Shown here: in pieces, positions 1 to 9,012 of the stretch | Layout: the number at the start of each line of letters is the position of its first letter | Numbering within the stretch: the stretch's first letter is position 1 | Position numbers and translations under genes: made by a program | Notes under the pieces: generated by a model | The model's input: only the letters and a program-made list of their open reading frames with translations | Databases searched by the model: none | Told to the model about the DNA's origin: nothing | Assembly: GCF_030406725.1 (NCBI RefSeq) | Contig: NZ_CP129107.1 | Span: 620,001-684,000, forward strand | Length of the DNA: 64,000 bases | Direction: 5' to 3' | Source: Alteriqipengyuania flavescens | GTDB taxonomy: Bacteria > Pseudomonadota > Alphaproteobacteria > Sphingomonadales > Sphingomonadaceae

Positions 1-74
1 TATCTCCGCGTGTGCCTGTGAGAAGCGCTGGCGAAGCGCCCCGGTTCCCGCCCGCGTGCGACAGCGGCTGGGGG

Positions 75-743
75 TCAGTCGACCTGCGCGTAATGCGCCG
101 GCGGATGGATGCCTTCCATGCGTTCGGCCAAGAGCGGGCGGAAGCTCGGCCGGCTCTTCATCACGCGGTACCAGCCGAGCGCTTCCTCGTGCCCGTCCCA
201 GTCGATCCCGCCGAGGTAATCGGCGACCGAGATGTGGGAGGCGGCGGCAAAGTCGGCCAGGCTGATCCGGCTGCCACCAAGCCAGCGGCGGCTGTCCACC
301 AGCCAGTCGATATATTCGAGGTGCTGCGCCGCCAGCCGCATCACCTCGCGCAGGGTGCGCGAGTCCGGCGGGGCCTTGGCGACAATGCGCTTCTTCATCT
401 TCTCGACCAGTAACGGCCCGGTGACGTCTTCGTAGAAATTGCCGTCGAACAGCGCGACCAGCCGGCGGATTTCCGCACGGCGGATGGCGTTGCCGGGGAT
501 CAGCGGGCTGCGTTCCACCGCATCGTCGAGGAATTCGCAGATCGCCTGGCTGTCGATCAGCGTGATGTCCTTGCCTTTGTGTCGCAGCACCGGCGTGCGG
601 CCGGCGGGGTTGAGGGCGAGGAACGCGTCGCGCCCTTCCCACGGATGCTCCCGCCAGATCTCATAGGTGACACCCTTCTCGCTCAGCGCGAGGCGCACCT
701 TGCGGCTGAAGGGGCACAGGGGAAAGGAATGGAGCTGCCACAT
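75..743 (-). CDS. glutathione S-transferase family protein
   Basis: This 222-aa cytosolic protein has an N-terminal thioredoxin-like fold with a CPFSRK motif at residues 10-15. That is where GSTs of the Omega/DHAR-like type, or stringent-starvation-type relatives, keep a Cys-Pro active site. The N-domain ends with the usual proline and ESxAI-like region (here DSQAICEFL), followed by an all-helical C-terminal domain. It probably conjugates or deglutathionylates small electrophiles; the substrate cannot be told from sequence. The length is normal for the family. It is the last of three minus-strand genes, with about 90 nt separating it from the preceding one. Confidence 0.9.
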   Translation of the reverse strand: MWQLHSFPLCPFSRKVRLALSEKGVTYEIWREHPWEGRDAFLALNPAGRTPVLRHKGKDITLIDSQAICEFLDDAVERSPLIPGNAIRRAEIRRLVALFDGNFYEDVTGPLLVEKMKKRIVAKAPPDSRTLREVMRLAAQHLEYIDWLVDSRRWLGGSRISLADFAAASHISVADYLGGIDWDGHEEALGWYRVMKSRPSFRPLLAERMEGIHPPAHYAQVD

Positions 744-834
744 GAAGCAACCCCGTTACCGCCAGCAGCGGCGCAGATAAAGCGGCTTGGGCGAAAGAAT
801 TGGTGGCGGCGCTACTCGCAGCGCCTGCCAGAGG

Positions 835-1203
835 TTAGACCACGCCCGCCTCGAAATCTTCGAGCAGGTAGAGGCATTCGGGGATCATCGCCGCGACCGT
901 GTCGGGATCTTCCGTCAATTCGCCGACCTGTTCTTCGACCAGCGGCATCAGGGCCGGGCCTTCGATGTCGTGCGCCTCGGAGATGCTCACCATCGTTTCC
1001 ACGAAGTATTCTTCGCCGCGCGCGTCGATGTCGCCGTATTGTTCGAAGCCTTCGAGCCCGGCGCGGTTGAACCCGGCGGTGAGCGCGAACACCACCGCAC
1101 AGCGCAAATTGTCCGCTTCATCCGTGGTCAGCGAGTAATCCTGCGCCGCCGCGGGAAGCGGGGCCAAAGCGAGCGGGAGGGCGAATGCGAGCGTTCTGAA
1201 CAT
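835..1203 (-). CDS. small exported protein of unknown function
   Basis: The 122-aa product begins MFRTLAFALP, a clean Sec signal peptide ending near PAAAQD. A longer reading exists, but this start is preceded by AGGA about 8 nt upstream and puts the signal peptide at the N-terminus. The mature part is acidic, about 100 residues, with two cysteines (in NLRCAVVF and IPECLY) that could form a periplasmic disulfide. I do not recognise a family. The next gene upstream on the same strand is also a small exported acidic protein. Confidence 0.75.
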   Translation of the reverse strand: MFRTLAFALPLALAPLPAAAQDYSLTTDEADNLRCAVVFALTAGFNRAGLEGFEQYGDIDARGEEYFVETMVSISEAHDIEGPALMPLVEEQVGELTEDPDTVAAMIPECLYLLEDFEAGVV

Positions 1204-1237
1204 GCAGCGATCCTGGGGGAGAAGGGTGAAAAAATAC

Positions 1238-1693
1238 CTAGCGGCGGGCGACTTCGCCAACTTCGGCCAGCCGCTCCGCCATCTGGCGCAGGACGGGCAG
1301 CATCGCGGTGAGGCTTTCGCTCATGTCAGCAGCCGTTTCCATCGCGGCCGGCAGCTCTTCGGACAGGCGCGCGGGGATTTCCGCGGCTTCGGGTCCGGCG
1401 AGGTCAGCCAGGGTCGTGTCGGGGTCTACGGGCTCGTCCAGCGTGCCGTCGGCCCGGTCGACCGCCTCGATCAGCGGCGCGGCGGGCATCTCCATCAGCC
1501 CTTCGATCATCGCGCCGAGCACGCCGATTGCCAGCTGCTGCATGGCGGGATCGCGCAAGCCTTCGGCAACCTCGGCGATGTTCTCCTCGGCAGCTAGCGG
1601 CGCAGCGGCTTCGGCGTCCTGCGCAGCGGCAGGCTGGGCGGCGAACAAGGCACTGGCGAGCGCGGCGGGCGCGAGAATAAGGGAACGGCGCAT
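1238..1693 (-). CDS. small exported Ala/Glu-rich protein
   Basis: The 151-aa product starts [12 protein letters not shown], a signal peptide with a predicted AQPAAAQD cleavage region. The mature protein is helical, rich in Ala, Glu, Met and Leu, and has no cysteines. I do not recognise a named domain. The start chosen trims 11 residues from the longest reading because those would sit in front of the arginine pair of the signal peptide. It lies 34 nt upstream of the next minus-strand exported protein, so the two are probably co-transcribed. The divergent neighbour is the formaldehyde dehydrogenase operon. Confidence 0.7.
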   Translation of the reverse strand: MRRSLILAPAALASALFAAQPAAAQDAEAAAPLAAEENIAEVAEGLRDPAMQQLAIGVLGAMIEGLMEMPAAPLIEAVDRADGTLDEPVDPDTTLADLAGPEAAEIPARLSEELPAAMETAADMSESLTAMLPVLRQMAERLAEVGEVARR

Positions 1694-1825
1694 GTGGGGT
1701 CTCCTCGGTATAAGGACACCTGCCACGATGCGCTTGAAGCTGGGGTGAACGCTGCAGGCGCGCCTCTTGCCTGTTGCCGCGCCGCGCGCTTGCGCCTAGC
1801 CCACCGGCAAAGGAGAATTTCGCCC

Positions 1826-2932
1826 ATGAAGACCAGAGCCGCCGTCGCCTTCGCCCCCAAGCAGCCGCTCGAAATCGTCGAGCTGGACCTCGAAGGGCCC
1901 AGGGCGGGCGAGGTGCTGGTGGAAATCATGGCGACCGGCATCTGCCATACCGATGCCTACACGCTGGGTGGGCTGGACAGCGAAGGCCTGTTTCCCAGCA
2001 TCCTCGGCCACGAAGGCTGCGGCGTGGTGCGCGAAGTGGGCGCGGGCGTCACCAGCGTGAAGCCGGGCGACCACGTCATCCCGCTCTACACGCCGGAATG
2101 CCGCCAGTGCAAAATGTGTCTGTCGGGCAAGACCAACCTGTGCAGCGCGATCCGCGAAACGCAGGGCAAGGGGCTGATGCCGGACGGCACCAGCCGCTTT
2201 TCCTACAAGGGCGAGACGATCTACCACTACATGGGCTGCTCGACCTTTTCGAACTTCACCGTGCTGCCCGAAATCGCCGTCGCCAAGATTCGCGAGGACG
2301 CGCCGTTCGACACGACCTGTTACGTCGGCTGCGGCGTGACGACGGGCGTGGGCGCGGTGACCAACACCGCCAAGGTGCAGCCGGGCGACACCGTGGTGGT
2401 CTTCGGCCTCGGCGGGATCGGGCTGAACGTGATCCAGGGCGCCAGGATGGCGGGCGCGGACCGCATCGTGGGCGTCGACATCAACCCGTCGAAGAAGGAA
2501 TGGGGCGAGAAGTTCGGCATGACCGACTTCGTCAATCCGAAAGAGACGTCAGACGTGGTCGCGCACCTCGTCGACCTGCTCGACGGCGGGGCGGACTACA
2601 GCTTCGACTGCACCGGCAACACCGACGTGATGCGCCAGGCGCTGGAATGCTGCCACAAGGGCTGGGGGACCAGCATCATCATCGGCGTGGCGGAAGCCGG
2701 CAACACCATCGAGACGCGCCCCTTCCAGCTGGTGACGGGCCGCAACTGGCGCGGCACGGCCTTCGGCGGCGCCAAGGGCCGCACCGACGTTCCCAAGATC
2801 GTCGACTGGTACATGAACGGCAAGATCGCCATCGACCCGATGATCACCCACCGCCTCTCGCTCGACGAGATCAACAAGGGCTTCGACCTCATGCATGCGG
2901 GGACAAGCATCCGCGCGGTGGTGGTTTACTGA
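1826..2932 (+). CDS. frmA: S-(hydroxymethyl)glutathione dehydrogenase (class III alcohol dehydrogenase)
   Basis: This 368-aa zinc-dependent medium-chain dehydrogenase oxidises S-hydroxymethylglutathione, the formaldehyde-glutathione adduct, to S-formylglutathione with NAD+. Visible landmarks are the catalytic-zinc Cys in TGICHTDAY, the GHEGCG histidine, the four-Cys structural zinc lobe (PECRQCKMC and NLC), and the Rossmann motif FGLGGIGLN. An AGGAGA ribosome-binding site lies 9 nt before the ATG. The open frame continues upstream for 44 codons, but those residues are not protein-like. It heads a plus-strand run ending with S-formylglutathione hydrolase, the next enzyme of the pathway. Confidence 0.97.
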   Translation: MKTRAAVAFAPKQPLEIVELDLEGPRAGEVLVEIMATGICHTDAYTLGGLDSEGLFPSILGHEGCGVVREVGAGVTSVKPGDHVIPLYTPECRQCKMCLSGKTNLCSAIRETQGKGLMPDGTSRFSYKGETIYHYMGCSTFSNFTVLPEIAVAKIREDAPFDTTCYVGCGVTTGVGAVTNTAKVQPGDTVVVFGLGGIGLNVIQGARMAGADRIVGVDINPSKKEWGEKFGMTDFVNPKETSDVVAHLVDLLDGGADYSFDCTGNTDVMRQALECCHKGWGTSIIIGVAEAGNTIETRPFQLVTGRNWRGTAFGGAKGRTDVPKIVDWYMNGKIAIDPMITHRLSLDEINKGFDLMHAGTSIRAVVVY

Positions 2933-2954
2933 ATTTCACCAAGGAAAGACGAGA

Positions 2955-3335
2955 ATGTTCAGCCACGTCATGCTGGGCGCCGACGATATCGAGGCGTCCA
3001 AGAAATTCTACGATGCGTGCTTCAAGGCGCTGGGCGGGCGCGAGGGGCAGGTCGATCCCAAGGGCCGTGTCATCTACATGCACAATGGCGGCATCTTCCT
3101 GCTGACCAAGCCGATCGACGGCCAGCCGGCGAGCTGCGGCAACGGTTCGACCATCGGCTTCGCCGCCTCGAGCGAGGAAATGGCCGACGCTTGGCACGAA
3201 GCGGGCAAGGCCAATGGCGGTACCGAGATCGAGGATCCGCCAGGCCTGCGCGAAGGGGCCGGCATGAAGCTGTACCTGGCTTACCTGCGCGATCCCGCCG
3301 GGAACAAGATCTGCGCGATGCATCGCCCCGGCTGA
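2955..3335 (+). CDS. VOC family (glyoxalase/bleomycin-resistance fold) protein
   Basis: This 126-aa single vicinal-oxygen-chelate protein starts MFSHVMLGADD, the typical first beta-strand of a VOC module, and ends with the DPAGNKICAMH strand seen in glyoxalase-like proteins. It sits 22 nt after the formaldehyde dehydrogenase gene, and VOC proteins of this type are often found next to frmA in alphaproteobacteria. A role in glutathione-adduct metabolism is inferred from that position only; the reaction is unknown. An alternative upstream start would overlap frmA and is not supported. Confidence 0.9.
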   Translation: MFSHVMLGADDIEASKKFYDACFKALGGREGQVDPKGRVIYMHNGGIFLLTKPIDGQPASCGNGSTIGFAASSEEMADAWHEAGKANGGTEIEDPPGLREGAGMKLYLAYLRDPAGNKICAMHRPG

Positions 3336-3349
3336 TCGCACGCCGCCCC

Positions 3350-4084
3350 GTGAACTTCGCGCTTGCCGTGGCCGCTTGGACGGTGCCGGCGCTGCTCTTG
3401 GCGGTGGCGCTGTCCGCCGCCGGCAAGGCGACGCTGCGCTGGCGCTGGCTGCTGGTCGGCGCGGGTCTCTATGCCGTATACGGCCTGCTGAGCTATCTTA
3501 CCCTGCCCGCCGCATTTCTCGATATGCCGGCAGAGCAGCGGTGGCTCAGCCGCCTGTCGGCACTCGCCGTGTCGCTGGTCGCGATCGGCAAGTGGGTAAA
3601 CTCCGGCCCGGTGTTCGAGCGCGAGGCGCTGGGCCTGACGCTGCGACAGGCGCCCGGTTCGCTGCCCACCTCGATCCTCGGCCTCGGCGTCCTCGTCGCC
3701 ATATCCGCCCTGCCCGGCGGCATCGGCTGGAACCCGGCGGGGATCGATGCGGGCGCGGTTGCCTACCACCTCACCGTGCCGGGGCTGGAGGAGGAACTGA
3801 TGTACCGCGCCGTCCTGCCCGCAATCTTCGCGCTCGGCCTGTCCGCCCGGATGGTGGATGCTCGCAAGTATCTCGGCTGGGGCCTCGCGATGGGCGTCAT
3901 TGCCATGGCGTGCGGCCACGCCTTTGCGCTGCGCCCCGGCGGACAGATATCCTTCGACGTGTTCTCGCTGTTCTACGTCGGGCTGATTGGTGCCATCCTG
4001 GCGGACATGCGCTATCGCAGCGGCAGCCTGCTCTTCCCCATCATCGGCCACAATCTCGTCGGCCTGTTCGTTCGCATTCTCTAG
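3350..4084 (+). CDS. CPBP family intramembrane glutamic endopeptidase
   Basis: This 244-aa polytopic membrane protein begins with GTG at 3350, 14 nt after the VOC gene. The CAAX-protease/bacteriocin-processing (CPBP, Abi) motifs are all present: EExxxR (E148, E149, R153 in LEEELMYRA), a conserved His near 190 (ACGHAF), and H234 N in IIGHNLVGLF. Members cleave membrane-embedded substrates; prenyl-protein processing and bacteriocin self-immunity are the known examples. It lies inside the formaldehyde operon with no obvious functional link. The open frame runs far upstream, but that part overlaps the VOC gene and is not membrane-like. Confidence 0.88.
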   Translation: MNFALAVAAWTVPALLLAVALSAAGKATLRWRWLLVGAGLYAVYGLLSYLTLPAAFLDMPAEQRWLSRLSALAVSLVAIGKWVNSGPVFEREALGLTLRQAPGSLPTSILGLGVLVAISALPGGIGWNPAGIDAGAVAYHLTVPGLEEELMYRAVLPAIFALGLSARMVDARKYLGWGLAMGVIAMACGHAFALRPGGQISFDVFSLFYVGLIGAILADMRYRSGSLLFPIIGHNLVGLFVRIL

Positions 4085-4093
4085 GACCTGCCC

Positions 4094-4930
4094 ATGGAAA
4101 CCGTATCGACCACCCGCAGCCACGGCGGCACGCAAGGCGTTTATTCCCACCCGTCGGACGCGACGGGCACGGAGATGACCTTCTCCGTCTTCGTGCCGGA
4201 TCATGCCGAAGGCGCGAAGCTGCCCGTGCTGTGGTACCTCTCCGGCCTCACCTGCACTCACGCCAACGTCACCGAGAAAGGCGAGTACCGCGCGGCTTGC
4301 GCGAAGCACGGGATCGTCTTCGTCGCGCCCGACACCAGCCCGCGCGGGGAGGCGGTGCCCGACGCGGAAGACGAATACGATTTCGGCAAGGGCGCGGGCT
4401 TCTATGTCGATGCGACGCAGGAGCCGTGGGTGCAGCATTACCGCATGCGGACCTATATCGAGGAGGAATTGCCCGCCCTCGTCGCGGCCGAGTTCCCGGT
4501 CGATCCGGCGCGCCAGTCGATCACCGGCCATTCGATGGGCGGCCACGGCGCGCTGACCATCGCGCTGCGCAACCCGGGGCGCTTCCGCAGCTGCAGCGCC
4601 TTCAGCCCCATCGTCGCGCCCGGCGAAGTGCCGTGGGGCCACAAGGCGCTGGGCCGCTACCTGGGGGACGACCGCAAGACATGGCGCGAATACGATGCCG
4701 TCGCCCTGATCGAGGACGGCGCGCGGATCGAACACCTGCTGGTGGACCAGGGCACGGCGGACGACTTCCTCGTCGAACAACTGCAGACCCACCGGCTGGC
4801 AGCGGCCTGCGAGAACGCGGGCCTCGACGCCGAAATCCGCCTCCAGGAAGGTTACGACCACTCCTATTACTTCATCTCCACCTTCATGGCTGATCACGTC
4901 GCGTGGCACGCGCAGCGGCTGAAGGGCTGA
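4094..4930 (+). CDS. fghA: S-formylglutathione hydrolase
   Basis: This 278-aa alpha/beta-hydrolase of the esterase D family hydrolyses S-formylglutathione to formate and glutathione, completing formaldehyde detoxification started by frmA 1.2 kb upstream. The nucleophile elbow GHSMGGHGAL carries the catalytic Ser. The acid is probably the Asp in DQGTADDFL and the base the His in YDHSYYFI. N-terminal LSGLTCTHANV is a hallmark of the family. It starts 9 nt after the CPBP gene with an AGGACC-type ribosome site. Length and motifs are standard. Confidence 0.96.
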   Translation: METVSTTRSHGGTQGVYSHPSDATGTEMTFSVFVPDHAEGAKLPVLWYLSGLTCTHANVTEKGEYRAACAKHGIVFVAPDTSPRGEAVPDAEDEYDFGKGAGFYVDATQEPWVQHYRMRTYIEEELPALVAAEFPVDPARQSITGHSMGGHGALTIALRNPGRFRSCSAFSPIVAPGEVPWGHKALGRYLGDDRKTWREYDAVALIEDGARIEHLLVDQGTADDFLVEQLQTHRLAAACENAGLDAEIRLQEGYDHSYYFISTFMADHVAWHAQRLKG

Positions 4931-4933
4931 CAA

Positions 4934-5509
4934 GTGCCACGCCCACTTTTATGGCTCGCCCTGTCCCTGCCGGGCGCATGGATGCTCGGGCGATGGGGGT
5001 TGACGCCGGATGCTTACGGCTATGGCCATGCGATCGCGGACAGCGGGGACTGGGCGGCGTGGCTGCTAATGGCGACGCTGGCCGTCACGCCGGTGCGGCT
5101 GCTTTTCAAGCGCGCACGCTGGACTTCATGGCTGGCCCGCCGCCGGCGCGACCTCGGCGTGGCCAGCTTCGCCTATGCCGCGGGGCATACGGCGGTCTAT
5201 CTCTGGAAGAAGGGCTCGCTGGCGCAGGTGGTGGCGGAGATGTCCGATAGCTACCTTATCGCCGGCTGGCTGGCGCTGGCGCTGTTCCTGCCGCTGGCCA
5301 TCACGTCCAACGATGCGTCGATGCGGGCGCTCAAGCGAAAATGGAAGACACTCCACCGGCTGGTCTATCCGGCGGCGATCCTCACGTTCCTGCACTGGAT
5401 CTGGTCGGCCTTCGATCCGACCACGGCGTGGTTCCATGCAGCCGTCCTGGCCGCCATCGAGACGGCCAGGATCGTGCTGCAGCGGCGGGGAAGACCGCGC
5501 CGCAGGTGA
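4934..5509 (+). CDS. MsrQ-like haem-binding ferric-reductase-type membrane protein
   Basis: This 191-aa protein has five or six transmembrane helices of the ferric-reductase-like transmembrane family. Histidines suited to b-haem ligation lie in AAGHTAVYLW, KTLHRLVYP and FLHWIW, as in MsrQ, the membrane subunit of the periplasmic methionine-sulfoxide reductase MsrPQ. The start is GTG, 3 nt after the fghA stop, so translation is probably coupled. No msrP catalytic subunit is adjacent, so the electron partner is unknown. The name MsrQ is a family-level call and not proven. Confidence 0.82.
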   Translation: MPRPLLWLALSLPGAWMLGRWGLTPDAYGYGHAIADSGDWAAWLLMATLAVTPVRLLFKRARWTSWLARRRRDLGVASFAYAAGHTAVYLWKKGSLAQVVAEMSDSYLIAGWLALALFLPLAITSNDASMRALKRKWKTLHRLVYPAAILTFLHWIWSAFDPTTAWFHAAVLAAIETARIVLQRRGRPRRR

Positions 5510-5513
5510 CGGC

Positions 5514-6020
5514 TTACAGCGTCACGTACTTGCGGAAACGGGCGACTTCGGCCTCGTCGACATACTTGCCGATTTCGCGGTCGAATTCCTCCATGTTCTC
5601 GTAGGGGCGATATTCCTCGAACTCGTGGACCATCTTGTCGGTCATGCCGGGGACGAGCCTGATTTCGTCTTCGCTGGCGGAATTGAGGTTGATCGGCACG
5701 AACACCCGCTCGCGCACCGTGGCGGCGGCGCCTTCGTCCAGCGTTTCCATCAGCTTCGTGTTGAATGCCATGGCGCTGTCGTAGGGACGGCCCGCCACGA
5801 TCGCTTCGGCCAGTTCCGGCGTCATGCCGTCGATCACCGCCAGTTCCTCGGCGGTCGCGGTGTTGGGGTCGAGCACCGCGTCGGCTGACACGGTCGCTTC
5901 TTCACCGCCGTCGAGAGCAGCGGTTTCCTCAGCGGTGGTCGTCTCTTCCGGCGCTTCGGCGCAGGCGGAAAGCGACAGAGCGGTGCCGGCGAGAGCGGCG
6001 GCGAAAATCGTGTTGCGCAT
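5514..6020 (-). CDS. helix-hairpin-helix domain lipoprotein
   Basis: The 168-aa product has a lipoprotein signal with lipobox LSAC at residues 17-20, then a low-complexity acidic linker rich in Glu, Thr and Ala. Two ComEA-like helix-hairpin-helix modules follow: LDPNTATAEELAVIDGMT and INLNSASEDEIRLVPGM. The pattern (N-A-S/T-xx-EL/EI-xx-I/V-x-GM) is typical of the DNA-uptake protein ComEA, but this protein is longer and lipid-anchored. Role unknown; DNA or protein binding at the membrane is an inference. An AGGA site lies 8 nt upstream. It converges on the MsrQ-like gene with a 4-nt gap. Confidence 0.85.
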   Translation of the reverse strand: MRNTIFAAALAGTALSLSACAEAPEETTTAEETAALDGGEEATVSADAVLDPNTATAEELAVIDGMTPELAEAIVAGRPYDSAMAFNTKLMETLDEGAAATVRERVFVPINLNSASEDEIRLVPGMTDKMVHEFEEYRPYENMEEFDREIGKYVDEAEVARFRKYVTL

Positions 6021-6099
6021 TGCGAATCCTGTTCTTGCGAAAGCATCGCAATAGCAGCTTATGCCGCGATGCGAAGCGAAACCTTTGTATTGTCGTGTA

Positions 6100-6702
6100 T
6101 CAAGGGTTTGGCAATCCGCCGCTCACTTCGAAAAGGGCGTATTCCGCGCGCCAGTTGGCGCCGCCTGCGGGCATTTCACGGTCGCGGGTGAAGAACCAGC
6201 GCCGCTCGATGGCGATGCCGAGGGCTTCGGCCAGCAATTCGAAATCGCGTACCGTCACGTGGTGGATATTATCGGTCTCGTACCAGCTGACGGGCAAGTG
6301 TCGGGTGACGGGCATCCGGCCGCGCGACAGCAGCGCCCAGCGCATCCGCCAATAGGCGAAATTGGGGAAAGAGACGAAGGCCCGCCGCCCGACGCGCAGC
6401 AATTCCTGCATCATGCGGTCGGGCCGCGCGGCGGTCTGCAAGGTCTGGCTGAGCACGGCGTAATCGAACGCGCCGTCGGGATAGAAGGCAAGGTCGCGGT
6501 CGGCATCGCCCTGCACCACGCTGAGCCCCTGCGCCACGCAGGACGCGACGCAGCCGCCGTCGATCTCGATCCCGCGCGCGTCGACGTCCTTCGCCGTCAG
6601 CGCCGCCATCAACGCCCCGTCCCCGCAGCCGATGTCGAGCACCCGCGCGCCCGGCTCGATCCGGCGCAGGATGGTCGCAAGGTCCGGGCGCAAGGCGGTC
6701 AT
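6100..6702 (-). CDS. metW: methionine biosynthesis protein MetW
   Basis: This 200-aa SAM-dependent-methyltransferase-fold protein has the motif I sequence [11 protein letters not shown] near residue 20 and the LSQTLQT region typical of MetW. MetW is the partner of homoserine acetyltransferase MetX in proteobacterial methionine synthesis and is thought to stimulate the acetylation step. The start codon overlaps the metX stop by 4 nt (ATGA), so translation is coupled. Length and motifs are standard for the family. Confidence 0.95.
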   Translation of the reverse strand: MTALRPDLATILRRIEPGARVLDIGCGDGALMAALTAKDVDARGIEIDGGCVASCVAQGLSVVQGDADRDLAFYPDGAFDYAVLSQTLQTAARPDRMMQELLRVGRRAFVSFPNFAYWRMRWALLSRGRMPVTRHLPVSWYETDNIHHVTVRDFELLAEALGIAIERRWFFTRDREMPAGGANWRAEYALFEVSGGLPNP

Positions 6703-7787
6703 CCGAGGAACCCCTCAACCACGCGGTCCAATTCCGGCACGTCGAGCAGGAAGCTGTCGTGGCCGAAAGGCGCGGACAGTTCGACGAAGCTGACGGGCTT
6801 CGCCACCGCATTCAGTGCATGGACAATGTGGCGGCTTTCGGACGTGGGATAAAGCCAGTCCGTGTCGAAGCTGACGAGGCAGAAGCGCGCATCGCTGCGG
6901 CGGAAAGCCTCCGCCAGCGAGCCGCCCGCTTCCTCGGCCAGGTCGAAGTAATCCATCGCCCGGGTGATATAGAGATAGGCGTTGGCATCGAAGCGGTCGG
7001 TAAAGGCGAGGCCCTGGTAACGCAGGTAGCTTTCGACCTGGAATTCGGCGTCGAAGTTGAAGCCCTTGGCCTCGCGGTCCTGCAACCGGCGGCCGAACTT
7101 GTCGGTCAACCCGGCTTCGGAAAGATAGGTTATGTGCGCCGCCATGCGGGCGACGGCGAGACCTTTCTCCGGGCCTTCCGCCGCGCCGTAATAGTCCCCG
7201 CCGTTCCAGCCCGGGTCGGCCATGATCGCCTGCCGGCCAAGCTCGTGGAAGGCGATGTTCTGCGCGCTGTGGCGGCTGGTGGTGGCGATGGCGAGCACGC
7301 GTGCCGCCCGGTCGGGGAAATTCGCCGCCAGGCTCAGCGCCTGCATCCCGCCCATGCTGCCGCCGACCACCGCATGGAGCCGCGCGATGCCCAGTTCGTC
7401 GAGCAGGGCGACAAGCGCGCGGACCATGTCGCGGATCGTCACGACGGGAAAGCGCATGGCGTAGGGCGCGCCGTCATCCGCGACGGTGGCGGGGCCGGTC
7501 GAGCCCATGCAGCTGCCGATCACGTTGGCGCAGATCACGTGGTGGCGCGCGGTATCGATGGGTTTGCCCTCGCCCACCAGCCGCTCCCACCAGCCGGGCT
7601 TTCCGGTGACCGGATGCGGGCTGGCGATATGCTGGTCCCCCGTCAGCGCGTGGCACACGAGGATGGCGTTGTCCCTGGCAGCGTTGAGGTCGCCATAGGT
7701 TTCGAACGCGATCTCGACATGGCCGAGCGACTGCCCGCTGTCGAGCGGCAGGGGGCGGGGCAGGATGAGGGAGCGCGGTGCGGTCAC
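6699..7787 (-). CDS. metX: homoserine O-acetyltransferase
   Basis: This 362-aa alpha/beta-hydrolase-fold enzyme acetylates (or succinylates) homoserine in methionine synthesis. The nucleophile elbow [13 protein letters not shown] holds the catalytic Ser. The acid is probably the Asp in SFDTDWLYP and the base the His in [11 protein letters not shown] start it at GTG 7787 (VTAPRSLIL) because the upstream extension is Arg/Ser/Cys-rich and runs into the hisC promoter. It is the first gene of metXW and divergent from hisC, with about 100 nt between the two starts. Confidence 0.93.
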   Translation of the reverse strand: MTAPRSLILPRPLPLDSGQSLGHVEIAFETYGDLNAARDNAILVCHALTGDQHIASPHPVTGKPGWWERLVGEGKPIDTARHHVICANVIGSCMGSTGPATVADDGAPYAMRFPVVTIRDMVRALVALLDELGIARLHAVVGGSMGGMQALSLAANFPDRAARVLAIATTSRHSAQNIAFHELGRQAIMADPGWNGGDYYGAAEGPEKGLAVARMAAHITYLSEAGLTDKFGRRLQDREAKGFNFDAEFQVESYLRYQGLAFTDRFDANAYLYITRAMDYFDLAEEAGGSLAEAFRRSDARFCLVSFDTDWLYPTSESRHIVHALNAVAKPVSFVELSAPFGHDSFLLDVPELDRVVEGFLG

Positions 7788-7888
7788 GGGCGGGTCGGCA
7801 GGAAAGCTCGGGGCGGACGATAGGAAAGCCTGCCCTAACCCAGCGACGCAAGCTTGTCGAAGGGAGGATTTGGGGTAAAGCCGCGCGC

Positions 7889-9010
7889 ATGACCCAGCGT
7901 TCGCCCAACCGCCCCCCAATCCGTCCGGCGCCGAAGCCCTATGTCGAGCGGATCCATGCCTATGTGCCGGGCAAGTCTTCGGGCGCTGACGGCAAGCCGC
8001 TGGCCAAGCTGTCGGCGAACGAGAACCCGCTCGGCTCCTCGCCGCAAGCGCTTGCCGCCAAGTCCGACGCGCGCACGCTGGCGCTGTATCCCGATCCGGA
8101 CAGCCGCGCCCTTCGCGAAGCCATCGGCGCGCTCCACGGCATTGATCCGGCGCGAATCGTGTGCGGTGCGGGCTCGGACGAGATGCTGCAATGCGCGCTG
8201 CAGGCCTTCGCCGGGGTCGGCGACGAAGTGCTGTTTTCGCGCTACTCCTTCTCGCTCTACCCGCTGCTGACGCACAGGGTCGGGGCCGAGGCGGTGTTCG
8301 CCGACGATGCCGATTATGCGGCCTCGGTCGACAATATCCTGGCTGCGGTGACGGAGCGCACGAAGGTCGTGCTGCTCGACAATCCCAACAATCCGGTGGG
8401 CAGTTGGCTGGATGCAGGCGAGGTCGCGCGGCTGCACGCGGGGCTTGCCGCAGATGTGCTGCTGGTGGTCGACCAGGCCTATGCCGAATATCTCGCTCCC
8501 GGCGAGGACGACGGCGGGCTGGCGCTGGCGGCGGCGCACGACAACGTGCTCGTCACCCGCACCTTCTCCAAGGCCCATGGCCTCGCGGCGGAGCGGATCG
8601 GCTGGGCGACAGGCGCGCCGCATCTGGTCGATATGCTGAACCGGCTGCGCGGTGCGTTCAACGTGTCCGCCACCGGACAGGCCGCCGCCACTGCCGCGCT
8701 GGCCGATAGGCAATTTATCGAACATTCGCGCGCGCATAATGCCGAAGAATTGCAGCGCTTTGCGCAAGCCATCGCCGCGCTGGACAATCACGGCATCCGC
8801 ATGATCCCCAGCCGCGCCAATTTCGCGCTGGTGCTGTTCGAAGGCGACCTTTCCGCAGAGACCGCGCTGGCGGCCATCGCGGATGCGGGCATCGCGGTGC
8901 GGCACTTGCCCTCGCAGGGCCTCGCCCACGCGCTGCGCATTACCATCGGCACGCGCGAGCAAATGGATACGGTCGCGCAGGTCATCCGCGACCTGGCAGA
9001 GGCAAGCTAG
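7889..9010 (+). CDS. hisC: histidinol-phosphate aminotransferase
   Basis: This 373-aa PLP-dependent fold-type I aminotransferase converts imidazole-acetol phosphate to histidinol phosphate. It may also act on aromatic 2-oxoacids, since it lies directly in front of tyrA. Visible features are [10 protein letters not shown] near the N-terminus, the [11 protein letters not shown] segment, [21 protein letters not shown], and the PLP-lysine region [11 protein letters not shown]. The ATG at 7889 is used; a 37-residue upstream extension is not protein-like. The next gene begins 2 nt after its stop. The hisC-tyrA pairing is common in alphaproteobacteria. Confidence 0.94.
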   Translation: MTQRSPNRPPIRPAPKPYVERIHAYVPGKSSGADGKPLAKLSANENPLGSSPQALAAKSDARTLALYPDPDSRALREAIGALHGIDPARIVCGAGSDEMLQCALQAFAGVGDEVLFSRYSFSLYPLLTHRVGAEAVFADDADYAASVDNILAAVTERTKVVLLDNPNNPVGSWLDAGEVARLHAGLAADVLLVVDQAYAEYLAPGEDDGGLALAAAHDNVLVTRTFSKAHGLAAERIGWATGAPHLVDMLNRLRGAFNVSATGQAAATAALADRQFIEHSRAHNAEELQRFAQAIAALDNHGIRMIPSRANFALVLFEGDLSAETALAAIADAGIAVRHLPSQGLAHALRITIGTREQMDTVAQVIRDLAEAS

Positions 9011-9012
9011 GC

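Noticed and set aside
1-21. Possible last codons of an upstream plus-strand gene (Y-L-R-V-C-L-stop)
   Set aside because: Only six codons are visible and any frame in this GC-rich DNA could end by chance; no protein signature can be seen.
3281-4933. Very long antisense reading frames, for example 550 aa here, 827 aa at 20936-23419 and 606 aa at 26309-28129
   Set aside because: They lie exactly opposite well-supported genes, have Arg/His/Ala-rich low-complexity content and arise from the high GC of the sense genes.
7840-7880. AAGCTTGTCGAAGGG resembling a dispersed repeat common in sphingomonads, upstream of metX/hisC
   Set aside because: Only half of the usual motif is present and no second copy was found in the window, so a repeat call is not supported. 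A SAM riboswitch upstream of metX was also looked for and not recognised.
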